Below are positions 34,259 through 42,512 of a stretch of 50,900 nucleotides of DNA, one piece after another. Position 1 is the stretch's first letter; the number at the start of each line of letters is the position of its first letter. The stretch spans positions 1 to 50,900 of the forward strand of contig CALLXS010000085.1 of the NCBI GenBank assembly GCA_937875295.1. The letters are read 5' to 3'. The notes beneath the pieces were generated by a model. That model was not told where the DNA came from, did not search any database, and saw nothing but the letters and a program-made list of their open reading frames with translations. This DNA is from an uncultured bacterium (GTDB lineage: Bacteria > Bacteroidota > Ignavibacteria > Kapaibacteriales > UBA2268). Position numbers and translations under genes: made by a program.

Positions 34259-35800
34259 ATGAACAAAATTCAATATGTAATTTTAGCTCTATTATTCGGA
34301 GCACTACTCACTCAAGGCTTCCAATGTACTTCGTCAGAAATGACTACTGCCAGAGTAGCTAAAAAGAATAAAGATTTCGAAAAAGCTATCACAAATTACG
34401 AAAAAGAATTATCAAAAAATCCAAGCAATGTTGAAGCTATGTATGAATTAGCTGAAATTTATTTTTACGAAGCTCAAAATACACGTTCAATAACTAAACT
34501 TCAAGAATATGTAGACTTAGTTATTAAAGCAAAATCTACTCCTGTAGATTCTAAATCAAGAGTAAACTTGAAAAATTACGAGAGTATAATTTATAATGCT
34601 TGGCTAATGTCTTATAATAGTGGTGTAGGTATTCTACAAGAAATGGACAAATCAAGTACTAGCAACGAAGAAAAAAAGATCTTAGGTGAGCAAGGAATCA
34701 CTACTCTAAAAAATGCAATTCAGCTACAACCAGATAATCCAGACAATTATTCAGTAATTGGTTCAATTTATGAATCAATGAATCAAAAGAAAGAAGCTAT
34801 TAGTAGCTATAATAAATATAATGAATTATTAAGCAAAGAAATTAATTTATTTAAATCAAAAGGATTGACAATTGGAATGACACCAAATGAATTTACAAAA
34901 ATTCTAGGCAAACCAATCGAAACTTATGATTATAAACAATTACTTCAACCTGGCAAACAAGATACTATCTCTTACTATAAATATAAAATAGATGGTGAAC
35001 CTCTCTATATATTTACTAAACATAATCCAAATGCTAAAAAAACTGGTATTATGGGTTGGAGATTCACTGAAGATATTACTCCGTATTCTTTTGACATCAC
35101 TCCTACTTTCGAATTAGCAAATTTAGCTTTCGACGAAAAAGATTATAATACTTCTCTAAAGTATATTAACGAAATTAAACAATTAGACCCGACAAATCAA
35201 TTTGCAAATAGATTTATGGTGCAAATATTTGATGCTCAAGGTAACCCTGAATTAGCTATGAAATCTATGGAAAAATTTACTTTGGAACAACCAAATAATC
35301 CTGATTACAAAGCACAATACGGCGACATTCTTTTAAGAAATAAAAGATATCTAGAAGCAACTGCTCAATATGAAGCAGCTCTAAAAATTAGACCAAATGA
35401 TAATAACACTAAGAAAGTATTAGGATCTGCTTATAAAAATTATGCGGTTGAACTGCAGAAAGCAGAATTCGACAAATTAGAAAAAGATGCAAAATATGAG
35501 ATTAATGAATCCACTTATTTACCAATGTTGAATAAATCTAAAGCTGCTTTTGAAGATGTATTAAAAGACCCTGAATTTGCTAATGATTATGCTATTTATT
35601 TAGAACTTGCTGATATTTATGCAGCTACTAAAGATGATGCTAAATTTAAACAAACTCTCGATAAATTAATTCAACTAAAAGATGAAATTCCTTTAGATAA
35701 TAGACAATATTATTTAGGTAGAATGGTATTCTGGTTAGATAAATCGAATAATGCTCAACAGCTAGAAATTTTTACTAAAGAATTAGAAGATTATAAATAA
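34259..35800 (+). CDS. TPR-repeat lipoprotein
   Basis: 513 residues. Lipoprotein signal with Cys23 (LTQGFQC). TPR motifs follow from about 30: ARVAKKNKDFEKAITNYEKELSKNPSNVEAMYELAEIYF, then a pair near 160-190. A middle insert (about 200-280) resembles a BamE/SmpA-like unit (GLTIGMTPNEFTKILGKPIETYDY). Further TPRs fill 285-400. The build suggests a periplasmic or outer-membrane scaffold, as in assembly or gliding-type machineries of this group; no specific partner can be named. The DUF3467 gene follows 39 bp downstream and a terminator comes after it, so the two form one unit. Confidence 0.8.
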   Translation: MNKIQYVILALLFGALLTQGFQCTSSEMTTARVAKKNKDFEKAITNYEKELSKNPSNVEAMYELAEIYFYEAQNTRSITKLQEYVDLVIKAKSTPVDSKSRVNLKNYESIIYNAWLMSYNSGVGILQEMDKSSTSNEEKKILGEQGITTLKNAIQLQPDNPDNYSVIGSIYESMNQKKEAISSYNKYNELLSKEINLFKSKGLTIGMTPNEFTKILGKPIETYDYKQLLQPGKQDTISYYKYKIDGEPLYIFTKHNPNAKKTGIMGWRFTEDITPYSFDITPTFELANLAFDEKDYNTSLKYINEIKQLDPTNQFANRFMVQIFDAQGNPELAMKSMEKFTLEQPNNPDYKAQYGDILLRNKRYLEATAQYEAALKIRPNDNNTKKVLGSAYKNYAVELQKAEFDKLEKDAKYEINESTYLPMLNKSKAAFEDVLKDPEFANDYAIYLELADIYAATKDDAKFKQTLDKLIQLKDEIPLDNRQYYLGRMVFWLDKSNNAQQLEIFTKELEDYK

Positions 35801-35839
35801 TTAAATTTTAATTATAAAAATAAAATATTTTATATAATA

Positions 35840-36160
35840 ATGGCAAATAACAAAGATAATAACGAAGAAAATTCTAAGCAAATTAGCATAGAATTACCAG
35901 AAGAAATAGCTAGCGGAATTTATGCTAATTTAGCAATTATAGCTCACTCTCCTGCCGAATTTGTACTTGATTTCACGCGTCTATTACCAGGCATCCCAAA
36001 GGGAAAAGTGCAATCAAGAATTATTATGACTCCTCAACATGTGAAATTACTTACTAATGCTTTGCAGGATAATATTAACAAGTACGAAGCAGAATTCGGA
36101 GAAATTAAACTAGAGCGCCCTGACGATAATTTTATGTCTTTTTCAAATACAGTAAACTAA
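35840..36160 (+). CDS. DUF3467 family protein
   Basis: 106 residues, cytoplasmic. The DUF3467 pattern is clear: ISIELPEEIASGIYANLAIIAHSPAEFVLDFTRLLPG, then KVQSRIIMTPQHVKLLTNALQDNINKYE. The family is widespread, small and functionally unknown; it is often near ribosome or redox genes in Bacteroidota (from memory). Here it follows the TPR lipoprotein and closes that unit. Start ATG, weak ribosome site. Confidence 0.9.
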   Translation: MANNKDNNEENSKQISIELPEEIASGIYANLAIIAHSPAEFVLDFTRLLPGIPKGKVQSRIIMTPQHVKLLTNALQDNINKYEAEFGEIKLERPDDNFMSFSNTVN

Positions 36161-36189
36161 GTTAAAATAGTACATAAATTTAAATCTAT

Positions 36190-36229
36190 AAAAGAACCCT
36201 TTATTTTTTAATAATTGGTTCTTTTTTTT
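36190..36229 (+). terminator. Intrinsic terminator after the DUF3467 gene
   Basis: AAAAGAACC / GGTTCTTTT stem with an 18-19 nt AT-rich loop and a run of eight T. Confidence 0.75.
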
Positions 36230-36326
36230 GCACAAAATAATAAATTTTTAATAAATTGTTAATATTATGTTTTATTTTATTTAAGATTTTATTAAATTGT
36301 TGTTCTATAAAATTAACTAATTTTAT

Positions 36327-36334
36327 TATTTTTG
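36327..36334 (+). promoter_or_regulatory. TATTTTTG -7 element upstream of the palmitoyltransferase-like gene
   Basis: TAnnTTTG match 37 nt before the ATG; TTGTTG lies about 24 nt further upstream (36297-36302). Confidence 0.45.
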
Positions 36335-36371
36335 AAATAACACAATATCAATATACTCTATAGGAGAATAA

Positions 36372-37562
36372 ATGGACATTTTCCAAAAATGTTATGATTT
36401 TACAAAAGCAGATGAAGTGAAAGCTAAAGGCGTATATCCTTACTTTCGTCCGATTGAAGATAATGAAGGTCCAGTTGTAAAGATAGAAGGAAAAGAAGTT
36501 ATAATGGCTGGTTCTAATAATTATTTAGGACTTACTGCACACCCAAAGGTAAAAGAAGCTGCTAAACGTGCAATCGAACAATACGGAACCGGATGCTCTG
36601 GTTCACGCTATTTGACAGGAACTATAGATTTACATAATCAACTAGAAGAAAAATTAGCAAATTTCTTAGGTTACGAAAGTTGCTTATTATTTAGCACAGG
36701 TTATCAAACTGCTTTAGGTATTGTTGCTACAATTTGTAATAAAGGCGATTATGTAATTTGTGACAAAGAAGATCACGCTTCAATAATGAACGCCGCACTT
36801 ACCGCAAAAGGTGCATTCGTAGAATTTGTACGATATAAGCACAATAATATGGAAGATTTGGAGAGAGTATTATCTCAAATCCCAGAAAATGCAGGTAAAT
36901 TTATCGTAAGCGATGGTGTCTTCTCTGTAAATGGAGAAATTGTAGAACTACCTAAAATGCTTGATTTAGCCGAAAAATATGGCGCTAGAGTATTAATTGA
37001 TGATGCTCATGCTACAGGAGTAATAGGCAAAGGTGGCAGAGGTACAGCATCACATTTCGACTTAACAAAGAGAACACATCTCACAATGGGGACTTTTTCG
37101 AAAACATTTGCCTCGCTAGGAGGATTTGTAGCAGGACCTGAAAGAGTGATTAATTATATTAAGCATCATTCCCCTGCTTTAATTTTCAGCGCAAGCCCTA
37201 CGCCTGCTTCTGTTGCTGCAACCTTAGCAGCTTTAGAAATATTAGAGACTACTCCAGAATTGGTAACAAAATTAAAAAGAAATTCCGATAAAATGCGAAA
37301 AGGTTTTAGCGAAGCTGGTTTTAATATCGAAACTGGAATTTCTGCAATTGTCCCTGTAATCATAGGCGATGTAGAAAAATCTTTTTACCTATGGAAAGCA
37401 CTTTATGATGGTGGCGTATTTGTAAATGCATTCATTCCACCGGGAGTACCTCCTAATATGAGTATGATGCGTACAAGCTATATGGCTACCCATGAAGATA
37501 TTCATTTGGATAAAATTTTAGATATTTTCAATAAAATAGGAAAAGAAATAGGAATAATATAA
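36372..37562 (+). CDS. spt: Serine palmitoyltransferase-like alpha-oxoamine synthase
   Basis: 396 residues, PLP-dependent fold I enzyme. It joins an amino acid with an acyl-CoA, releasing CO2. Motifs: KAKGVYPYFRPIEDNEGPVV and AGSNNYLGLTAHPKV at the N-terminus, GTGCSGSRYLTGT, CDKEDHASIMN, IDDAHATGV, and MGTFSKTFASLGGF with the PLP Lys at 244. The opening GVYPYFR and the loop near NAFIPPGVPPNMSMMRTSYMATH match bacterial serine palmitoyltransferases of Bacteroides better than glycine acetyltransferase (Kbl) or BioF, so sphingolipid synthesis is the likely role. Kbl cannot be excluded by eye. AGGAG precedes the ATG. pepF follows after 34 bp, perhaps on the same transcript. Confidence 0.85.
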   Translation: MDIFQKCYDFTKADEVKAKGVYPYFRPIEDNEGPVVKIEGKEVIMAGSNNYLGLTAHPKVKEAAKRAIEQYGTGCSGSRYLTGTIDLHNQLEEKLANFLGYESCLLFSTGYQTALGIVATICNKGDYVICDKEDHASIMNAALTAKGAFVEFVRYKHNNMEDLERVLSQIPENAGKFIVSDGVFSVNGEIVELPKMLDLAEKYGARVLIDDAHATGVIGKGGRGTASHFDLTKRTHLTMGTFSKTFASLGGFVAGPERVINYIKHHSPALIFSASPTPASVAATLAALEILETTPELVTKLKRNSDKMRKGFSEAGFNIETGISAIVPVIIGDVEKSFYLWKALYDGGVFVNAFIPPGVPPNMSMMRTSYMATHEDIHLDKILDIFNKIGKEIGII

Positions 37563-37596
37563 TTAAGCAATATTTATTAATCAAAATTAAAATATA

Positions 37597-39471
37597 ATGA
37601 AAAAATATTTATTTATAATAGCAATGGCAATATTTATGAGCAATAATCTATTTTCTCAAACTGGTGAATTGCCAAAAAGAAGTGATATTCAAGATAAATA
37701 CAAATGGGATCTCACTCACTTCTATAAAAATGAAGCTGAATTTGAGAAAGATTTCAAAACAATTCAAAATGCCTTACCAAAATATAAAGATTTCCAAGGC
37801 AAGCTAAATAATGCTAATACATTGAATCAGTTTTTGGAATTTCATTTTCAAACAATAAAGCTATACTATAAGCTCGTTGTTTATACTTCATTAGCTAAAG
37901 ATTTAGATTTAAATAATCAAAATAATATGAGTCTCTATAATAGAGCTACAAAATTAGGAGCTGATTTATCCGAAAAATCTTCATTCTTTAATCCAGAATT
38001 ATTTTCTCTTCCTAATGGGAAAATTATGGAATTTGTAAAAACAAATCCTAAATTAAAACAATATGAGCATTATTTAGATGCTACTATTAGGATGAAATCT
38101 CATACACTATCGCAAGATCAAGAAAGACTTATGGCAATGGTAGCTCCTATTTCAGAAGTGCCAGATGAAACATATTCAATTTTAAACGATGGTGAATTAC
38201 CATTCCCTATTATTAAAGATGAAGATGGCAAAGATGTAAGAGTCTCACACGGTAGATATAGAAGTGGATTATATTCAACTGATAGAGAATATCGCAAGAG
38301 AGTTTATCAAGGTACTTATGTACCTTATGGCAATTTAATTAATACATTCGCTACTCTTTATAATGGTAGAGTTAATTCAAGATTAATTAATTCTAAAATT
38401 AGAAATTACAGCAATGTAGTGGAGTCTTGCCTATATCCAAATAATATTCCAGTTTCTGTGTATGAGAATTTAATAAAAGCAACTAACGACAATTTAAAGT
38501 CTCTACATAGATGGGCTGCAATGAAACAAAAGTACTTAGGATACAGCGAACTTCATCCTTATGACACTTATGCAACATTATTCCCAGGACAAAGCAAAAA
38601 TTATACTTTTGAAGAAGCTGAAGAGTTAATGTATAAAGCCCTAGCACCATTAGGAAAAGATTATATCGATGCGCTTCGTATTTCATTTAAGAACCGCTGG
38701 ATGGACGTATACGAAACTCAAGGCAAACGTAGCGGAGCCTATTCTAATTCATCTGGAAGTGTCCACCCTTGGATATTACTTAATTGGGCTGGAACTGTAG
38801 ACGATGTATTTACACTTGCTCATGAAATTGGACATAATATGCACTCTTATTTCTCTGAAAAAAATCAACCTTTCCATTATGCAGATTATGCTACTTTCGT
38901 CGCTGAAGTTGCATCAACTACAAATGAAGCTCTTTTGCTTGATTACTTAATAGATAATGCCAAAACTAAAGAAGAAGAAGCTGCATTAATCGAGAAATTC
39001 TTAGTAAATGCACAAATGACTTACTTCCGCCAAACTCGTTTTGCCGAATTCGAAATGCTCACTCATCAAGCTGCACAAAATGGTAAGTTTTATAATTCAG
39101 ATGAATTAACAAAATTGTTCGCTGATTTATATCAAAAATATTGGGGTCCAAATATGGTAACTGATAAAGAAGAAGGTTTATCTTGGGCTCGAATACCTCA
39201 CTTATATCACTATAATTTATATGTATTCCAATATTCCACTGGATTTGCTGCTGCTCAAGCATTCTCAGAGAAAATTAAAGCCGAGGGCCAGCCTGCAATC
39301 GATAAGTATCTAAAGAACTTTATTTCTGCTGGTAGCTCAGTTTATCCCATAGATGCCCTTAAAAATGCTGGCGTAGATATGAGTACATCTGCTCCAATCA
39401 ATAAAATGATTGAAAAATTTAATAAATACTTAGATAGATTAGAAGCATTATTAAAAGAAATGAAAAAATAA
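37597..39471 (+). CDS. pepF: Exported oligoendopeptidase F (M3 zinc peptidase)
   Basis: 624 residues. Zinc motif AHEIGHNMHS with HExxH at 409-413 and the downstream Glu in FVAEVASTTNEALL. The M3B frame is complete: N-terminal helical domain from YKWDLTHFYKNEAEFE, and PHLYHYNLYVFQYSTGFAAAQAF near the end. Unlike the cytoplasmic PepF of Gram-positives, it has a clear signal peptide (LFIIAMAIFMSNNLFSQ), so it acts in the periplasm or outside the cell on short peptides. It follows the palmitoyltransferase-like gene closely and is followed by a strong bidirectional terminator. Confidence 0.95.
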   Translation: MKKYLFIIAMAIFMSNNLFSQTGELPKRSDIQDKYKWDLTHFYKNEAEFEKDFKTIQNALPKYKDFQGKLNNANTLNQFLEFHFQTIKLYYKLVVYTSLAKDLDLNNQNNMSLYNRATKLGADLSEKSSFFNPELFSLPNGKIMEFVKTNPKLKQYEHYLDATIRMKSHTLSQDQERLMAMVAPISEVPDETYSILNDGELPFPIIKDEDGKDVRVSHGRYRSGLYSTDREYRKRVYQGTYVPYGNLINTFATLYNGRVNSRLINSKIRNYSNVVESCLYPNNIPVSVYENLIKATNDNLKSLHRWAAMKQKYLGYSELHPYDTYATLFPGQSKNYTFEEAEELMYKALAPLGKDYIDALRISFKNRWMDVYETQGKRSGAYSNSSGSVHPWILLNWAGTVDDVFTLAHEIGHNMHSYFSEKNQPFHYADYATFVAEVASTTNEALLLDYLIDNAKTKEEEAALIEKFLVNAQMTYFRQTRFAEFEMLTHQAAQNGKFYNSDELTKLFADLYQKYWGPNMVTDKEEGLSWARIPHLYHYNLYVFQYSTGFAAAQAFSEKIKAEGQPAIDKYLKNFISAGSSVYPIDALKNAGVDMSTSAPINKMIEKFNKYLDRLEALLKEMKK

Positions 39472-39495
39472 ATACAAATAAAAATCTATTAAAAA

Positions 39496-39531
39496 AAATA
39501 CCTCCTGACTTAAAAATCTCAGGAGGTATTT
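39496..39531. terminator. Bidirectional terminator between convergent genes
   Basis: AAATACCTCCTGA / TCAGGAGGTATTT, a perfect 13-bp stem with a 10-nt loop, between pepF (plus) and the T9SS protein gene (minus). A-run on the left and T-rich sequence on the right. Confidence 0.88.
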
Positions 39532-39550
39532 ATTTATGAGTGAGTAATAT

Positions 39551-40999
39551 TTATTTCTCTAAAATCACTCTTTGCAAATCATTTGCATTTGGGCTGGTGA
39601 TTAAAAAATAATAGCTGCCGCTTGGCAAATCGCTAATATCAAAATCTACTGTACCTTCACGCATTGTGTAGTCATATCGTAATGATTTAGTCAAATCCTT
39701 ATAAATCTTACCTTGAATATCAGAAATTAATATCTTTACCCCCTTATAACCAGACCGCGACAAATGAAATTCTGCTCGGCATTGATTACTAGTAGGATTT
39801 GGGTACAATTTCCATATTCGAGCTCCCACTAGGAATGCATCATTATCACCATCATCTTCGACCTTAGATTTATTTGGATAGTAATGATATGTGCCTATTC
39901 CGGGATAAGAAATTGCAATGTTGCCATCAATATCAACAGACATTATTTTACTTTCTCTAAAATTCGTGTCATTAGGAATGAATGGAATTTTAATTTTTTT
40001 GAAATTACCTGTTTGTAAATCATATATGAAAATTAAAGAGTTGCCTTTTGTAAATGGATCATATTTATCCGTTCGATTTGGCTTATTTATTAAAAAATAT
40101 AAATTATTATTTCTATAATCAATATGTATATTTTCACTATAAAATGTTGGTAAGGATAAACTTTCAAGATATGTTCTTAATTCCTTTCTAAAGCTCGAAT
40201 CGTTTGAAATAAAAGAACCATTTAGATATTTATTAAGAATTAAAGGATAAGTTAGTTCTATTATCGTATCATTATTAATTAATTTATATTTAGAATTAAA
40301 AGTCGTCTTAGGCTTATTTTCAGGATTTAAATTATTTACAATATATACATTTTTTTTTGAATCAATTATATGTATATAGGTAGTGTATGGTGGGCGCTTG
40401 AAATCATCTCTAATATATTCCATAAACTTATTTTCTGCAGGATCATAACGAAAAATTACAACCTCCATTTTATATTGTGCTTCATTAGTAGAACGGTATG
40501 AGCTACGCATCAATATATTTCCATAAGAATTGAATAAAAAGGTATTATAATAAATAGATTTCTTTTCTCCATTCTCTAAATGCACTAAATCGTAATAATA
40601 GAAACTATTTCCATCAAATTTTAAAACAAAATTACCAGTCATTAGCCATAGGTTTCCTAATTCATCTTCCAAACAATCTATAATATCAAATTGATTAATT
40701 AATTTGCTATTTATTTCGTTTTTATTAATTATTTTTTCTTGAATGATGTCTGCTGAATAGTATGTCCATATTTTATTATTATACAAAGCAAATCCATTAT
40801 AAGACATCAGATATACAGTATTATTCTTATATGCAAACGTTTTATCATATCTCCAATTTCTCTGAATTTGAGTACTACTATTTATCAATGGATAATCAGA
40901 AGGATCGAATTCAAAATACCATGTCTGAGATATTAATGCTTTGCAAGTAATTAAAAATAATACAATTATAAATAAAAAGAATTGAATTAATTTTTTCAT
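39551..40999 (-). CDS. T9SS-sorted beta-propeller-like surface protein
   Basis: 482 residues. Signal peptide (FFLFIIVLFLITCKALISQ). The body has short repeats of the two-component-propeller kind: TVYLMSYNGFALYNNKIWTYY, CLEDELGNLWLMTGN, FDGNSFYYYDL, SVDIDGNIAISYPGIGTYHY. The C-terminal 80 residues are a T9SS sorting domain: KLYPNPTSNQCRAEFHLSRSG then ISDLPSGSYYFLITSPNANDLQRVILEK in character. No catalytic motif. The gene begins 2 bp after the end of the disrupted gene 41002-42338, which has the same style, so the two probably arose by duplication and shared a transcript. Confidence 0.78.
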   Translation of the reverse strand: MKKLIQFFLFIIVLFLITCKALISQTWYFEFDPSDYPLINSSTQIQRNWRYDKTFAYKNNTVYLMSYNGFALYNNKIWTYYSADIIQEKIINKNEINSKLINQFDIIDCLEDELGNLWLMTGNFVLKFDGNSFYYYDLVHLENGEKKSIYYNTFLFNSYGNILMRSSYRSTNEAQYKMEVVIFRYDPAENKFMEYIRDDFKRPPYTTYIHIIDSKKNVYIVNNLNPENKPKTTFNSKYKLINNDTIIELTYPLILNKYLNGSFISNDSSFRKELRTYLESLSLPTFYSENIHIDYRNNNLYFLINKPNRTDKYDPFTKGNSLIFIYDLQTGNFKKIKIPFIPNDTNFRESKIMSVDIDGNIAISYPGIGTYHYYPNKSKVEDDGDNDAFLVGARIWKLYPNPTSNQCRAEFHLSRSGYKGVKILISDIQGKIYKDLTKSLRYDYTMREGTVDFDISDLPSGSYYFLITSPNANDLQRVILEK

Positions 41000-41001
41000 A
41001 G

Positions 41002-41979
41002 TTATTCATCCTCCAAATTAATTTTAATGCCTATTTCATATATAAGTTTTTTCCAATTAAAAAGATTATTTTCAATCTTATCACCGATAAATAGTCTATA
41101 AAAAGTATTATTACTAGCAAGATTTTTATTTATAATATTTAAAAAATCTGTCCATTTAGGTTGTATTAATTGCATACTCCAACTATTTTTTTCTAAATCT
41201 TTTATCATTAGATAATTTGGAATATCATTAATATATAGAGCCAATTTTGACTTGCCAATCAATGCTATTGGTTTATCTGAAAAAAGTTGTATTGGTTGAA
41301 TACTTTCTACATAGTATTTAAAATCATAATCTACTTGCCATTTATCCTCTATCAAAGAAGTAATTGTGAAATCTGTATTGATTAATACAGGTAAATCATT
41401 GTATAAAAATAGATATTGAATTCCCCTACTATGTGGCGGATCCATTAATTTAGTAATTTCCCAAGTGCTGTATTCCTTATTTATTGTATCATTTACAAAG
41501 TAATAAATTTTATCTTCTGCATAAGTCCAAAAATTGTTTTTAGAATCAAATAATAATTTGTGGTTATTACTATTTGATTCATGATAACCTCCACTTGCAG
41601 GGACACTTGAAGTAAATATAGTTTTAAGTGTGTCGCCATCTAATTTACAAATTGAATAATTTTCTTCACGACCAATTGAATTTTTCCACATAATAAAATA
41701 TGGAATATTATTATTATCAAAAAAGACATCACAACCCCTGATAAAGCGTAATTTATCGAGAAATTTATCATAATATTCTTTAAAAAACAATTTTTTCTCA
41801 TCAGAATGAAAATAAACGAGATCTAATTCATCGTGTTTTTTTAAACTAAAAGTATACCAATAATTATTATTTATATCATTTGTTATTTTGTTAATTACGA
41901 TATCCTTTGCTAATTTATCTTTCTTTAATTCTTCATCATTTATCCCATCAAATATCATTTGCTGTAAATTACTATACAA
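41002..41979 (-). pseudogene. Downstream part of a disrupted surface-protein gene
   Basis: 325 codons open, beginning only at a TTG (41979) or ATG (41958) with no ribosome site and no signal peptide, although its content (FFDNNNIPYFIMWKN, FDSKNNFWTYAEDKIYYF, SKLALYINDIP) is that of an exported propeller-like protein. Upstream in the same direction lies a short frame with a perfect signal peptide (42042-42338). The 62 bp between them carries stops in all three frames. The simplest reading is one gene of about 440 codons broken by indels. It ends LEDE, without a T9SS tail. If the break is a sequencing fault the gene may be intact. Confidence 0.55.
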
Positions 41980-42041
41980 CTTATTCTAAAAATATTTTTA
42001 TATTACTTATGCCCAAAAACTCCTAAATCTATAATAAAATC

Positions 42042-42338
42042 TTAAATAAAGCCAATACTATTATTATTATGTAAGATAATTGAGTTAAGTTTAATGATAT
42101 TCCATTTATAATTATAATATTTTGCTAAATAATGACTATTAAATACTCCAGTTAATGTATCATTTACAAGAGTAAATGTATAATCAGTACTCAATAATGC
42201 TGCATACTTATCGTTACTAACTACCGAAAAGGGATTATAAAATTCTGGACTTCCGGGAATAAACTCAAATATCTTAGAATTAAGGCTATTAAAAGTAGAC
42301 GATAGGATAAAGATAAAAAATATTATTTTTCGTTTCAT
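42042..42338 (-). pseudogene. Upstream part of the disrupted surface-protein gene, with signal peptide
   Basis: 98 codons. Signal peptide IIFFIFILSSTFNSLNS, then FEFIPGSPEFYNPFSVVSNDK, similar in style to the start of the intact neighbour (YFEFDPSDYPLINSS). It stops abruptly at NNNSIGFI followed by TAA. The following region, read in the other frames, still shows protein-like pieces (for example LGISNIKIFLE), which supports decay by several indels rather than a natural short gene. Confidence 0.5.
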
Positions 42339-42512
42339 TTCTTTTCCTTTTTTGTGGTGAATAAAAATAATTGCTTTATACTATTATAGACACAAAAAAA
42401 TGCAAATCGATTTTTTTTTTTTTGCAAATAATTTAAAATATTTTTTATAATCAGCCTAAACAAGGCTTTTCAGACAATATTTTTTTTTGCAAATATTAAT
42501 GAAGTTACCTAT

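Noticed and set aside
42453..42470. Terminator after the transglutaminase-like gene (AGCCT/AGGCT hairpin)
   Set aside because: Only a 5-bp stem, with no proper T-run on the minus strand; too weak to list as a feature.
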